This document shows, piece by piece, positions 1 to 9,220 of a DNA stretch of 64,000 nucleotides. Every line of letters starts with the position of its first letter. The first letter of the stretch is position 1. The stretch lies in contig JBAYIE010000001.1 in the NCBI GenBank assembly GCA_041665785.1, positions 167,385-231,384 of the forward strand, given 5' to 3'. Made by a program: the position numbers and the translations under genes. The notes below the pieces were generated by a model. It saw only the letters and a program-made list of their open reading frames with translations. It was not told the DNA's origin and made no database searches. This stretch comes from JBAYIE01 sp041665785 (GTDB lineage: Bacteria > Bacteroidota > Bacteroidia > UKL13-3).

Positions 1-64
1 ATTTATAAAAAAGGGATCTGGGAGAAACAATCCGGTGCATTACGCGATTTTGACCTTGAATAGG

Positions 65-736
65 ATGGCCATTGCATTTGACAAAATAGAGGCTGTAATC
101 TTTGATATGGACGGTCTGCTGGTTGATTCGGAACCATATTGGAAAATTGCCGAGAAGGAAGTTTTTGGTGAGTTGGGTCTGGAATTGTCGGATGCAATGT
201 TGCGCCAGGTTATGGGTTTCCGGTTGAGTGAAGTAGTGAGGCATTGGTTTCATTTTCAACCCTGGCCCAATCCCGATTTTCTGATGACGGAGAAGTTGAT
301 TTTAGAAACAATGATTGATCTGATTGCAAACAGTGCTACCGCATTGCCCGGAGTTTACGATACATTGGAGTTTTGTAAATCGCAGGGCAAGAAAATGGCC
401 CTGGCTTCTTCTTCAGCCATAGAATTGATCGAAGCGGTTGTCGATAAATTGAATATTCGAACGTATTTTGATGTATTATGGTCCGCTAACTACGAGCCTT
501 TTGGTAAGCCACATCCCGGAATATTTTTAACTACGGCTGAAAAATTGCAAGCAGATCCTAAGCATTGCCTGGTGCTCGAAGATTCAATCAATGGAGTGAT
601 TGCGGCAAAAGCTGCCCGCATGCATTGCCTGGCTGTTCCTGAAGAGGCAACATACAACGATCCACGCTTTGCAATTGCTGATGCGAAAGTGCATTCATTG
701 CAAATGTTTAATTCGATCTTGCAGATTCAGGCTTAA
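65..736 (+). CDS. HAD-superfamily sugar-phosphate phosphatase (HxpB/YniC-like)
   Basis: About 223 residues, the usual size for subfamily IA HAD phosphatases. Motif I is DMDGLLVDSE with nucleophile D14 and acid/base D16; motif II is the SSS stretch in ALASSSA; motif III is the lysine in FGKPHPG; motif IV is LEDSINGV. The DSEPYW cap entry resembles hexitol and 2-deoxyglucose phosphatases and beta-phosphoglucomutases. It probably dephosphorylates a small sugar phosphate in the cytoplasm; the exact substrate cannot be read from sequence. I chose the ATG at 65 over the upstream one at 35 because family homology begins there. The 3' end overlaps the convergent redoxin gene by 4 bp. Confidence 0.85.
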   Translation: MAIAFDKIEAVIFDMDGLLVDSEPYWKIAEKEVFGELGLELSDAMLRQVMGFRLSEVVRHWFHFQPWPNPDFLMTEKLILETMIDLIANSATALPGVYDTLEFCKSQGKKMALASSSAIELIEAVVDKLNIRTYFDVLWSANYEPFGKPHPGIFLTTAEKLQADPKHCLVLEDSINGVIAAKAARMHCLAVPEEATYNDPRFAIADAKVHSLQMFNSILQIQA

Positions 737-1353
737 TTTTTCTTCCATTTAATTCCGCAACCGATAGCCTTGGTTCCCGGAATACTTACTGGTTTGTTTG
801 TTTCTAATTCTTTTATGGCTTGTGTTAAATAGGAAGTTTTCACCGCATTGGCATCTTCATAATTGTCGTCGATAGCACCTGAATAAACCAGAATAAAACG
901 CTTCTTTTCTTTTTTCAAAAGGAACACATGCGGCGTTCGGGTGGCGCCATAATTCTTAGCCACATCCTGAGTCTCATCAAACAGGTAAACAAAAGGATAT
1001 GCTTTTTCGATGGCTCTTTTTTGCATGTTTTCATAACTGTCTTCAGGCTCCCTGACAGGGTCATTTGAATTGATCGCTACGACCGGATACCCCAACACCG
1101 CATACTTTTTATGCAACTCAATGATGCGTTGTTCGTAAGCCTGTGCGTATGGGCAATTGTTACAAGTGAATATTACAATAACTCCTTTTTCATTTTTGTA
1201 ATCTTTCAGAGAAATCAACTTTCCGTCAATATTTTTCAGGTTGAAGTCCTTAGCCGGATCACCCGGATTGAATCCATCCTTTTTAAATTCCGAAAAAGAG
1301 CTGTTGGTGAATAAAATAAAAGCCAGAAAGATCAGGTTAGTAATTTTTTTCAT
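733..1353 (-). CDS. Exported thioredoxin-fold (redoxin/AhpC-TSA-like) protein
   Basis: 206 residues with an N-terminal signal peptide (about residues 1-21, MKKITNLIFLAFILF then polar). The thioredoxin-fold domain follows, starting at FNPGDPAKDFNLKNIDG. The active-site region reads CNNCPYA (C64, C67), typical of the redoxin branch with a CxxCPY motif rather than the classical CGPC. A cis-proline is present in TRTPHVFLL. The likely location is the periplasm, with a thiol redox or peroxide role; the substrate is unknown. It lies 2 bp downstream of the TlpA-like gene on the same strand, so the two are probably co-transcribed and may act on the same exported substrates. Confidence 0.82.
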   Translation of the reverse strand: MKKITNLIFLAFILFTNSSFSEFKKDGFNPGDPAKDFNLKNIDGKLISLKDYKNEKGVIVIFTCNNCPYAQAYEQRIIELHKKYAVLGYPVVAINSNDPVREPEDSYENMQKRAIEKAYPFVYLFDETQDVAKNYGATRTPHVFLLKKEKKRFILVYSGAIDDNYEDANAVKTSYLTQAIKELETNKPVSIPGTKAIGCGIKWKKN

Positions 1354-1355
1354 AA

Positions 1356-1841
1356 TTATTTAACGTTGGCATCCACAACTTGTTTTAACTGTTCAAAATT
1401 CACTTCCCCTTCATTAAAAAAGTGAAAGGCTGTATTGGGCTGAATGATCCAGGTGGCAGGTATAGCACCGCTCCACGACGAATCAACCAAATTAATCCAG
1501 GAATTGGCATCGGGTTCATTCATCCAGTAAACCGATGATTTTATATGCCTTTCCCGTATAAATGAAATCAACTTTTGTTCGATACCTTTCCGCATATCGT
1601 TACTCACTAGTATCACCTTTACTGCTTTTGCCTGATATGTTTCCTTTATTTTATCCAATTCAGGCAATTCCGTTACACAGGGTTTGCACCAGGTTGCCCA
1701 AAAATTAATTACATAAACCGTATCTGATTTTAATTTGCGCATGTCTTTTATCCAAGTCGCATCAACCGGTTTTATTTGCTGCCCGAATCCATTACCGTTC
1801 AAGCATATGATCAGAAAGCAAAAAATAAAAACAGACTTCAT
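1356..1841 (-). CDS. TlpA-like periplasmic thiol-disulfide oxidoreductase
   Basis: 161 residues: a signal peptide of about 20 residues, then a compact thioredoxin fold. The catalytic motif is FWATWCKPC (C52, C55), and the cis-proline loop is GAIPATWII. This is the TlpA/ResA type used in the cell envelope to reduce disulfides, for example in cytochrome c maturation; which substrate is served here is not visible. It is the first gene of a two-gene unit with the redoxin protein (2-bp gap). Its upstream spacer from upp is a 7-bp tandem repeat tract. Confidence 0.85.
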   Translation of the reverse strand: MKSVFIFCFLIICLNGNGFGQQIKPVDATWIKDMRKLKSDTVYVINFWATWCKPCVTELPELDKIKETYQAKAVKVILVSNDMRKGIEQKLISFIRERHIKSSVYWMNEPDANSWINLVDSSWSGAIPATWIIQPNTAFHFFNEGEVNFEQLKQVVDANVK

Positions 1842-1857
1842 TCTTTTTAATTAACTC

Positions 1858-1913
1858 AATAACCAATAACCAATAACGATTAACGATTAACTAATAACCA
1901 ATAACTTCGAACT
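1858..1913. repeat. Heptamer tandem tract (WTAACNA type), 8 units, against the upp stop codon
   Basis: Eight consecutive in-phase 7-mers on the plus strand: AATAACC, AATAACC, AATAACG, ATTAACG, ATTAACT, AATAACC, AATAACT and TCGAACT. The last runs into the minus-strand stop codon of upp (1912-1914). One more ATTAACT unit lies at 1850-1856, one base out of phase. The tract fills most of the upp-tlpA spacer. The same kind of tract recurs at 13533-13756 and 52561-52637. Confidence 0.85.
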
Positions 1914-2559
1914 ATAGTTTTTCTCCAAAACTCAGATCACCCGCATCGCCCAATCCGGGTAAGATATACGAATCTTTATTCAGTTCCGGATCCAGATCGC
2001 CAATCCAACAGGTGGCATGCGGCAGACGGTTGGATAAATAGTCAATCCCGTCCTGACTGGCCAATAAGGAAAGAATATGCAATTTAGAGGGAGTTCCATG
2101 TTGCAGTATAGCCTGATAGGTTAAATCAATGGATTGCCCAGTAGCCAGCATAGGATCAATCAGAAATAACGTTTTGCCGGTCAGATCCGGACTGGCCAGA
2201 TATTCTACCACAATTTCAAACTGATTCCCTGTTTGATGTTTTCGAAAGGCTGAAATAAATGCACAGTCGGCCTGATCAAAATAATTCAGTACACCCAGAT
2301 GCATACTTAAGCCCGCTCTGAGAATGGTGGCCAATACAGGTTGTTCAGCCAATACATCCGATTGATGCGTACCAAGTGGAGTTATTACATTGCGTTTAGT
2401 ATAGGTCAATGTTTTGCTCACCTCGTACGCCATAATTTGCCCGATGCGTTCTATATTTTTACGAAAGCGCATGCGGTCTTTCTGCATATGAACGTCGCGC
2501 AGTTCAGAAATAAACTGATTGATCAGGGAATGGGATTGGGAAAGTACATGAATTTCCAT
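1912..2559 (-). CDS. upp: Uracil phosphoribosyltransferase
   Basis: 215 residues, full length for Upp. It converts uracil and PRPP to UMP in pyrimidine salvage. The PRPP-binding loop is seen as LFLIDPMLATGQS, and the C-terminal uracil-binding region as YILPGLGDAGDLSFG. The conserved RAGLSMHLG stretch is also present. The gene is transcribed leftward, divergent from the metallo-hydrolase gene, and followed immediately by a heptamer repeat tract. The start at 2559 has the usual N-terminus of the Bacteroidota form (MEIHVLSQSHSL). Confidence 0.93.
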   Translation of the reverse strand: MEIHVLSQSHSLINQFISELRDVHMQKDRMRFRKNIERIGQIMAYEVSKTLTYTKRNVITPLGTHQSDVLAEQPVLATILRAGLSMHLGVLNYFDQADCAFISAFRKHQTGNQFEIVVEYLASPDLTGKTLFLIDPMLATGQSIDLTYQAILQHGTPSKLHILSLLASQDGIDYLSNRLPHATCWIGDLDPELNKDSYILPGLGDAGDLSFGEKL

Positions 2560-2576
2560 GCTCCGAAATTAATCAT

Positions 2577-2608
2577 TTTGTTTTATGTGTATGCAAAATG
2601 CACCTTTG
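2577..2608 (+). promoter_or_regulatory. Candidate Bacteroidota-type promoter for the beta-CASP hydrolase
   Basis: TTTG at 2577-2580 is separated by 20 bp from CACCTTTG at 2601-2608. This fits the phylum's -33 TTTG / -7 TAnnTTTG consensus at every defined position but one. Transcription would start near 2614, between the two possible ATGs of the downstream gene (2598 and 2634), which supports the 2634 start. Confidence 0.45.
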
Positions 2609-2633
2609 CACGATTGAACAGGATAATAACGGA

Positions 2634-4034
2634 ATGAAAATTACTTTTTGGGGAGCGGCAAGGCAGGTAACCGGGAGTATGCATATGCTCAAGTTGGATA
2701 ATGGGTATACCATATTGATCGACTGCGGCATGAATTACGAGCAGAAACGGGAACTGGATGAAACAGCTTTTCGCTTCCCTTTTAATCCGGGTGATGTTGA
2801 TTTAGTCATTCTTACACATGCGCATATCGATCATTCGGGCAATCTGCCAACATTGGTAGCGCAGGGTTTTAAGGGAAATGTTTTATGTACACCGGCTACT
2901 GCTGACCTAACTGCATATCTGTTGTTTGATAGCGCCAATATTCAGTTATCTGAATACAAGCAACGTTTATCGCGTGCACGAAAAGGAAGAAGAAATTTCA
3001 TTCCGAAACCCATTTACAACGATAAACAGGTGGAGAAAGCCATGGAGCGAATAGTTACCTGGCCATTTGATAAGCGATTTGAGATAATGGATGGAATATC
3101 GCTAACCCTGATAGAAGCCGGACATTTGCTGGGTGCAGCCAGTGTGCTCATTGAAACGGAACATAAGGGCGTAAAAAAACGCATTGGCTTTTCAGGTGAT
3201 CTAGGCCGCGATCATGCTGAATTGATCAGGGTTCCCCAAATAATGCCGCAACTCGATTATTTAATAACTGAGACTACATACGGAGGCCGGAAACATAAAA
3301 GTTCGGCTGATGCCGAATCGGAATTATTGCGTTTTATTGATGAAACGATGCGCATTAACGGACGCCTGGTGATACCGGCGTTCAGCGTCGGTCGTACACA
3401 ATCCATTGTACATGTAATACACCGGCTTCACCGTAAAGGATTGTTGCCTCCGGTAAAAGTATTTGTGGATAGTCCAATGGCGGTAAGATCTACCCATGCT
3501 TACGAAAAGTATCCTGAATTGCTGAATGAAGAAGCTACAAAGTTCTTACATGCATATGGAAGTTTATTTGATTTTGAAGGCATTGAATGGATAGAAGATT
3601 ACCGCGATCATGAGAAATTAATGGGATATACCGATTCCTGCATCATCATATCGGCAGCTGGAATGGTTGAAGGCGGACGTATTCAGGAGCATGTAAAAAA
3701 CAATATCCAGAATCCATTCAGTACCATTTTGATTGCAGGATATTGTGCCGAGGGAACACTGGGTTACCGTTTGTTGCAAGGCCAATCGCATATCTCTATG
3801 AAAGGCCGCGATTATCAGATATATGCAAAAATTGCTTCTACAGATGTATTCAGTTCTCATCCTGATAAAGACGAAATATATTCTTATATCCGTCGCACCC
3901 ATCATGCCGGGCTGAAACAGGTTTTTCTGGTGCATGGTGATGAACCAAACCTCACTGCTATGCAACAAACGCTGCGTGAATCGGGTATTTCACAAGTTCA
4001 TATTCCGGATGAAGGAGATTCCTTTGATTTGTAA
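2634..4034 (+). CDS. MBL-fold beta-CASP RNA-metabolising hydrolase (CPSF/YSH1-like)
   Basis: 466 residues from the ATG at 2634. The N-terminal metallo-beta-lactamase domain carries the zinc motif THAHIDHSG and a downstream AGHLLGAAS histidine, followed by FSGDLGR. The beta-CASP insertion follows (VIPAFSVGRTQS, DSPMAVRST, AAGMVEGGR), with a C-terminal SSHPDKDE histidine and LVHGDEP. This is the bacterial family related to CPSF-73 and archaeal KH-CPSF nucleases, expected to process RNA in the cytoplasm. The extension from the ATG at 2598 lacks homology and would overlap the predicted promoter. The EamA transporter follows 5 bp downstream. Confidence 0.88.
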   Translation: MKITFWGAARQVTGSMHMLKLDNGYTILIDCGMNYEQKRELDETAFRFPFNPGDVDLVILTHAHIDHSGNLPTLVAQGFKGNVLCTPATADLTAYLLFDSANIQLSEYKQRLSRARKGRRNFIPKPIYNDKQVEKAMERIVTWPFDKRFEIMDGISLTLIEAGHLLGAASVLIETEHKGVKKRIGFSGDLGRDHAELIRVPQIMPQLDYLITETTYGGRKHKSSADAESELLRFIDETMRINGRLVIPAFSVGRTQSIVHVIHRLHRKGLLPPVKVFVDSPMAVRSTHAYEKYPELLNEEATKFLHAYGSLFDFEGIEWIEDYRDHEKLMGYTDSCIIISAAGMVEGGRIQEHVKNNIQNPFSTILIAGYCAEGTLGYRLLQGQSHISMKGRDYQIYAKIASTDVFSSHPDKDEIYSYIRRTHHAGLKQVFLVHGDEPNLTAMQQTLRESGISQVHIPDEGDSFDL

Positions 4035-4039
4035 GGTTT

Positions 4040-4987
4040 ATGAATAATTCCATTGGAGTAATAGCAGCACTGGTTACCGTAGGATGTTGGACGATGGGAA
4101 CCATTTATTTTACCATCGCCTCCAATCGCGCATCGCCTGTAAGTGTTAACCGAGTTCGCTTATTGTATGCCTTCATTTTGATCACCTTGCTATCGGTTTT
4201 ATTTTTCAGATTCAGCTTAGCTGATTTGTTTCTACAACCCGATAAAGCCCAATGGTTTTGGCTCGGTATCTCAGGTATCATTGGATTAACCATTGGAGAT
4301 TTTTTTGTTTTTAGTGCATTTAAATTAATTGGAGGAAGCAAAGCCAGCCTGTTTAACGCTATTGCTCCTGTAGCGGCTCTGCTCCTCGGTATGGTATTGT
4401 TGAATGAACACCTGAACGGAATGGGTATACTGGGAATGGCCATTTCAGTTTCGGGAATTCTCTGGTTTATCCGCGAGCATAACCGCAAGCAGCAATTGCA
4501 TCTGGAGTTGACCAAAGCCGATTTATTAAAAGGAGTTGCATTTGCAGCCCTTGGTGCAATCAGTCAAGGCCTCGGATTGGTTTGTGCCAAAAAAGGACTG
4601 GTTCATCATGGTCAGTTTTCGCTTCATCCAATCCATGCCACATGGATACGCATGGGCATCGGTACTTTAGTAACGTATTTGATTGGATTCTTTCGGAGCA
4701 ATATGTGGACCGAATTCAAAGAAATTACTTTTACCAGAAGTATTTTCAAACCGGTAATTACCGGAACAGTATTTGGACCGGTTATCGGTGTAACCATGTC
4801 GATGTTGGCAGCTTCTGTTTTAGAAGTGTCGCTGGCGCAAACCATTTTTTCATTATTACCTATTTCTGTAATGTTTACTGCGCGATTTATGGGAAAAGAA
4901 AAACTCAGTGCAGTTTCATTAATTGCTGCACTCATCAGTATTCTTGGTGTGGTGATTCTTGTATGGAGAAATGAAATTCATTGGTGA
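4040..4987 (+). CDS. DMT-superfamily (EamA) transporter
   Basis: 315 residues with about ten hydrophobic segments arranged as two EamA repeats (roughly residues 5-140 and 160-310). The repeats share the hallmark GLTIGDFFVFSAFKLIGGS and EVSLAQTIFSLLPI regions. EamA proteins are inner-membrane exporters or permeases for metabolites and amino acids; the substrate cannot be assigned. It starts 5 bp after the metallo-hydrolase stop codon, so it is probably co-transcribed with it. Confidence 0.85.
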   Translation: MNNSIGVIAALVTVGCWTMGTIYFTIASNRASPVSVNRVRLLYAFILITLLSVLFFRFSLADLFLQPDKAQWFWLGISGIIGLTIGDFFVFSAFKLIGGSKASLFNAIAPVAALLLGMVLLNEHLNGMGILGMAISVSGILWFIREHNRKQQLHLELTKADLLKGVAFAALGAISQGLGLVCAKKGLVHHGQFSLHPIHATWIRMGIGTLVTYLIGFFRSNMWTEFKEITFTRSIFKPVITGTVFGPVIGVTMSMLAASVLEVSLAQTIFSLLPISVMFTARFMGKEKLSAVSLIAALISILGVVILVWRNEIHW

Positions 4988-5042
4988 ATCCGATGAAGGA
5001 CAAGGCAAGCATTCATTGATTATTTGAAACAGGTATTTAATT

Positions 5043-5576
5043 TCAGCCAGATTGCATAACCAGATCCCGAACAACACCTATAAATTTTCTTAATTGCTCA
5101 TCTGTTTCAGGATCAGAAATCGCACCGTTGTTATCCAACTTTCCTTTAATGCCTTGTATTAATAAAGTTGATTCCTGAGTAAAGCAGGCCATCAATGTTT
5201 TCATGATGCGTTGCAATTCTTCATGAGCTTTCTGTCCGTGTGCCGAAGCTGTGAGAATTCCAAGGGGTTTGTTCTCAAATATTGTGGTAGAAACACACCA
5301 TTCAATCAGGTTTTTTAAACCGCTGGGTATGCTGAATACATATTCAGGTGTACAAAAAATAACTGCTGCGGAATGTTGAATTTCGTTTCGTATTTCAAGA
5401 ACCTTTTGAGGAGTATTGGCAATGGATTGTTCAGGATCAAAAGGAGGTAATAATTTCAAATCGTTATAAATTCGATATTGAATGGCTTCGTTTCCGTACC
5501 CGGCAATCTGTTCGGCAAGCAGTTGATTTGCAGAGTTACGGCTGGCGCTGCCAACGATAATTAAAATGGTTTTCAA
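5043..5576 (-). CDS. NAD(P)H-dependent FMN reductase family protein
   Basis: 177 residues, a single flavodoxin-like domain. The phosphate-binding loop is IVGSASRNSAN near the N-terminus. The family motif PEYVFSIPSGLKNLIEW is centred near residue 90, and a GILTASAHGQKA loop follows. Such enzymes reduce FMN, quinones or azo compounds with NAD(P)H in the cytoplasm. The gene starts about 24 bp downstream of the proline dehydrogenase stop on the same strand, so it may share that transcript. Confidence 0.85.
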   Translation of the reverse strand: MKTILIIVGSASRNSANQLLAEQIAGYGNEAIQYRIYNDLKLLPPFDPEQSIANTPQKVLEIRNEIQHSAAVIFCTPEYVFSIPSGLKNLIEWCVSTTIFENKPLGILTASAHGQKAHEELQRIMKTLMACFTQESTLLIQGIKGKLDNNGAISDPETDEQLRKFIGVVRDLVMQSG

Positions 5577-5600
5577 GATGATCCCGGATGGTTGTGCTGA

Positions 5601-6797
5601 TTAGAGCAAACTTCTTCTTTTTAATTCAGAGGTAATCAGTGTGAGTTCTCGTCCGGATTGACCTTTCACGGAAGTGTTTTCCTGTGCGCGGCGAAGCAGG
5701 TACGGCATTACCGCCTGAACGGGTCCATAAGGCAGGTATTTCGCAACATTGAAACCGGCATACGAAAGGTTATAACTGATATGGTCGCTCATGCCAAACA
5801 ATTGGGAGAAATAGATGCGCGAATCGTTATTGGCCACACCACGTTCCTTCATCAGTTTAACCAGCAACATACTGCTGGCTTCATTATGGGTACCGGCACA
5901 CAAACTGATACGATCCAATTTGTCTGTACAAAATTTTAAGCCTTCGTTATAATCCCGGTCGGTAGCTTCTTTGTCGGGCTGAATCGGATTCTCGTAACCC
6001 AACTGAATGGCGCGTTCGCGTTCTTTTTCCATATAGGCACCACGAACCAATTTCATTCCCAGATAGTAGTTGTGTTTCAGAGAATCTTCATAGGATTGTT
6101 TTAAAAAATCCAATCGGTCATGGCGATACATCTGAGCCGTATTGAAAACAATAGCCGTGTTTTTATTGTATTTCAACATCATTTCGCGGGCCAAACCGTC
6201 GATAGCTTCCTGGATCCAGCTTTCCTCAGCATCAATAAATATACGGACACTGTGTTGGAAAGCTTTTTCACAAATATGCTCAATCCGCAGTTTAACCTTG
6301 TCCAGTTCGCTTTGTTCTTCACTGGTTAATGAATCGCGGTTGCTCACTTTGTTCAATAATCCAAAACGTGCAACACCGGTAACCTTGAAAACGCAGAAAG
6401 GAATACGTTTATCCGTTTTAGCCTTCTCAATTGTTGCAATAATTTCGTTTGCAGTATACTCAAATTCAGCTTCCTCTTCCTTTCCTTCAACCGAATAATC
6501 CAGAATAGAGCCAATTCCATAGGTATGCAAGGCCTGAATAGTTTGATCGCAGGTATCCATGCTTTCACCTCCGCAGAATTGACGAAACACCGTTGCACGT
6601 ACAATCCCTTTGATGGGTAAACGCAATTTGAAACTGGTATTTACAAGTGTGGGAGCCATGCTTACCAGCCAGTTATAACCTATAGCTTTGAATAACCAGT
6701 ACGACCTTTTGAGATCGTTATTTGTTTTGGCCTGAAAGGCAATTTCGGTATTGTCGAACGACAGTTTGAAATCCGGATGTATACTTTGTTGAGTCAC
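5601..6797 (-). CDS. Proline dehydrogenase
   Basis: 398 residues, a monofunctional FAD-dependent PRODH barrel without the P5C dehydrogenase or DNA-binding domains of PutA. Signature regions are MKLVRGAYMEKERERA (substrate and FAD binding) and YLPYGPVQAVMPYLLRR with a following RAQENTS near the C-terminus. It oxidises proline to pyrroline-5-carboxylate and passes electrons to the quinone pool, as the first step of proline use as carbon and nitrogen source. The P5C dehydrogenase partner is not in this window. The gene is divergent from aroB across a 65-bp gap. Confidence 0.92.
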   Translation of the reverse strand: MTQQSIHPDFKLSFDNTEIAFQAKTNNDLKRSYWLFKAIGYNWLVSMAPTLVNTSFKLRLPIKGIVRATVFRQFCGGESMDTCDQTIQALHTYGIGSILDYSVEGKEEEAEFEYTANEIIATIEKAKTDKRIPFCVFKVTGVARFGLLNKVSNRDSLTSEEQSELDKVKLRIEHICEKAFQHSVRIFIDAEESWIQEAIDGLAREMMLKYNKNTAIVFNTAQMYRHDRLDFLKQSYEDSLKHNYYLGMKLVRGAYMEKERERAIQLGYENPIQPDKEATDRDYNEGLKFCTDKLDRISLCAGTHNEASSMLLVKLMKERGVANNDSRIYFSQLFGMSDHISYNLSYAGFNVAKYLPYGPVQAVMPYLLRRAQENTSVKGQSGRELTLITSELKRRSLL

Positions 6798-6862
6798 TGT
6801 TGCAGTTTGGATTAGATTTAGTTAAATTTATTTTTCAAATTTGACCACGCAAAAGTAATATT

Positions 6863-7921
6863 TTGAAGGAATACCATTTTAAAGATTTCAGTATATATGT
6901 TGGAAATGAAATTTTCGAGGTTCTGCTCGAAAATATGATCCGGTCATCTTATTCCAAAGTCTTTATTCTGGTGGATGAAAATACGGAGAAATTTTGTCTG
7001 CCCAGGCTTTCTAAATATTTCTTTGACATTCACAAGATCAGCGTCAGAAGCGGAGAAGCAGCCAAAGACCTTGCTTCCGCCCAACTGGTTTGGGATCAGT
7101 TATTAAAGCATCAGGCCGACCGCAAATCCGTATTGATTAATCTGGGAGGAGGGGTAGTGGGCGATTTAGGTGGTTTTTGCGCGGCTACCTACAAACGTGG
7201 GATTGAATGCATTAACATACCAACCACATTGTTATCCATGGTAGATTCTTCGCTTGGCGGTAAAACCGGTATCGATTATCATGGGGTGAAAAATGCAATT
7301 GGTGTTATTCAACAACCTCATGCAGTGTATGTTCACCCTCCCTTATTAGCCAGCTTGCCCCAGCGTGAAGTACTGGGTGGTTATGCAGAAATGCTCAAGC
7401 ATGGTCTGATTGCTGATGAGGATTATTGGGAAGAACTGATTCGCGTGGAAACCCTTGATATAACTTCACTGAGCCCCCTTATCCATGGTTCTATAAAAAT
7501 TAAAATGCGCATTGTGAAGCGGGATCCGCAAGAAAACGGAGAACGTAAATTACTTAACTTTGGTCATACAATCGGGCATGCCCTGGAGTCGTATTCATTG
7601 ATGCATGATAAGAATCATCTCCGGCATGGTGAAGCAATTGCCATCGGTATGATCTGTGAAGCGTTTCTTTCTTATCAGAAATGTGGTCTATCCAACAAAG
7701 AATTAAAGAAAATTTCACAACATATTCTCGCGCACTTCCCTAAATATTCATTGCGGAATATACTTTCACCCGAGTTAATCACCTTGATGCGCCAGGATAA
7801 AAAGAATGTAGGAGATACGTTGCAATTTGCTTTACTAAAACGCATTGGCAAAGGGGTAATCGACATTCCCTGCACGGAATCTGAAATTGCGCTCGCCCTG
7901 AATTATTACGATGAATTATGA
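6863..7921 (+). CDS. aroB: 3-dehydroquinate synthase
   Basis: 352 residues. It converts DAHP to 3-dehydroquinate, the second step of the shikimate pathway. The NAD-binding glycine motif is NLGGGVVGDLGGF; the active site holds DSSLGGKTGID, and metal ligands lie in GYAEMLKHG and FGHTIGHALE, with RHGEAIAIGM after. The start is a TTG at 6863: no ATG lies upstream in frame and the next internal ATG would delete about 25 residues of the conserved N-terminus. The stop overlaps the aroA start by 4 bp (ATGA), so the two are translationally coupled. Confidence 0.93.
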   Translation: MKEYHFKDFSIYVGNEIFEVLLENMIRSSYSKVFILVDENTEKFCLPRLSKYFFDIHKISVRSGEAAKDLASAQLVWDQLLKHQADRKSVLINLGGGVVGDLGGFCAATYKRGIECINIPTTLLSMVDSSLGGKTGIDYHGVKNAIGVIQQPHAVYVHPPLLASLPQREVLGGYAEMLKHGLIADEDYWEELIRVETLDITSLSPLIHGSIKIKMRIVKRDPQENGERKLLNFGHTIGHALESYSLMHDKNHLRHGEAIAIGMICEAFLSYQKCGLSNKELKKISQHILAHFPKYSLRNILSPELITLMRQDKKNVGDTLQFALLKRIGKGVIDIPCTESEIALALNYYDEL

Positions 7922-9144
7922 GCATTATCGGGATCTCTCATCCTTCCCGCAAATTGCAAGGACAAGTAAATTTGCCTGCCTCCAAAAGTATCAGCAATCG
8001 ATTATTGATACTGCAGCAATTGTTTCCAGGCAGAATTAGTATTGACAATTTATCTCAAGCCGACGACAGCATTATACTGCAACAAGCATTAACACAAAAG
8101 ACCGGATCCATAAACCTGAAAAATGCCGGAACCTGTTTGCGGTTTTTACTGGCCTATTTTTCCATCACTCCAGGTGAAGTGATATTACACGGAACGGAAA
8201 GATTACATCAACGACCCGTTGGCGAATTAATTAATGCCTTACGATTACTTGGTGCCGAAATAGATTGTATCGACAAGGAAGGATTTGCTCCCTTGCGAAT
8301 ACGAGGTAAAAAACTGCATGGAGGAAGTATATCCATGCAAGCTGCTCAAAGTAGTCAGCACGCAAGTGCTTTGATGCTGATTGCACCGGCTCTCGAAGAC
8401 GGATTGGTGCTTACTATTGAAGGTGAATCTACTTCGGCCTCTTATCTGGAAATGACTGAGAAACTAATGTACGATTGTGGGTTTATAATGGAAGTAAGCG
8501 AACAGAAATACGATATACCACCACAATGGCCACGAAATGTAAATGTATCGGTTGAACCCGACTGGAGTGCAGCATCGTATTGGTATTGCATGACCTGTTT
8601 AAGTATAGAGGCTGACCTGCACATGAACGGATTAACACGATCTTATTTACAAGGCGATGTTGCCATTGCAAATTACATGGAGCATTTTGGTGTTCAATCA
8701 CATTTCAATGAGAAGGGAGTCAGGTTAGCAAAATCACCTCCGGTATTACAAGATGCGCAATACAACATGAACGAACAGCCCGACCTGGTTCCGGCTATGG
8801 CAGTGGCTTTTGCCGCATTAGGGGTAAATGCGAAGTTCGAACATATAGCTCATCTCCGGTTTAAAGAGAGCGATAGATTAAAGGCGCTGGAAACGGAATT
8901 GAACAGGTGCGGATTTAAAGCCGTCGCAGGTATAGATAACCTCCAAATAATAGCCAGCCAACCCGATTTAACAACTACACCTTGCATTCAAACTTACGGC
9001 GATCATCGTATGGCAATGGCCTTTGCTCCACTCGCTTTAGTTTGGGATGAATTACAAATCGAAAATCCGGAAGTGGTAGAGAAATCATATCCTGGCTTTT
9101 GGGATGAACTGAAAAAAGTTGGATTCTTACTTCGAACCATTTAA
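7918..9144 (+). CDS. aroA: 3-phosphoshikimate 1-carboxyvinyltransferase (EPSP synthase)
   Basis: 408 residues, slightly shorter than the E. coli enzyme but with all landmarks. LPASKSISNRLL binds shikimate-3-phosphate, LKNAGTCLRFLLA corresponds to the NAGTxxR loop, and FKESDRLKALETEL and TYGDHRMAMAFAP are the C-terminal signatures. It joins PEP and shikimate-3-phosphate in the sixth step of the shikimate pathway. It is coupled to aroB by a 4-bp overlap. aroC, the next step, is separate at 35.4-36.4 kb. No clear terminator follows. Confidence 0.94.
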   Translation: MSIIGISHPSRKLQGQVNLPASKSISNRLLILQQLFPGRISIDNLSQADDSIILQQALTQKTGSINLKNAGTCLRFLLAYFSITPGEVILHGTERLHQRPVGELINALRLLGAEIDCIDKEGFAPLRIRGKKLHGGSISMQAAQSSQHASALMLIAPALEDGLVLTIEGESTSASYLEMTEKLMYDCGFIMEVSEQKYDIPPQWPRNVNVSVEPDWSAASYWYCMTCLSIEADLHMNGLTRSYLQGDVAIANYMEHFGVQSHFNEKGVRLAKSPPVLQDAQYNMNEQPDLVPAMAVAFAALGVNAKFEHIAHLRFKESDRLKALETELNRCGFKAVAGIDNLQIIASQPDLTTTPCIQTYGDHRMAMAFAPLALVWDELQIENPEVVEKSYPGFWDELKKVGFLLRTI

Positions 9145-9220
9145 TTTTTTTGAAAGGGATACTTATGGAGTATTTTATACTGAACAAGTCTTAACGTGTA
9201 GATTATCGCATTTGTTAAAC

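Noticed and set aside
6850..6857. Minus-strand -7 element (CAAAAGTA) for proline dehydrogenase
   Set aside because: Matches TAnnTTTG in reverse complement but has no -33 partner at the right distance; not reported as a feature.
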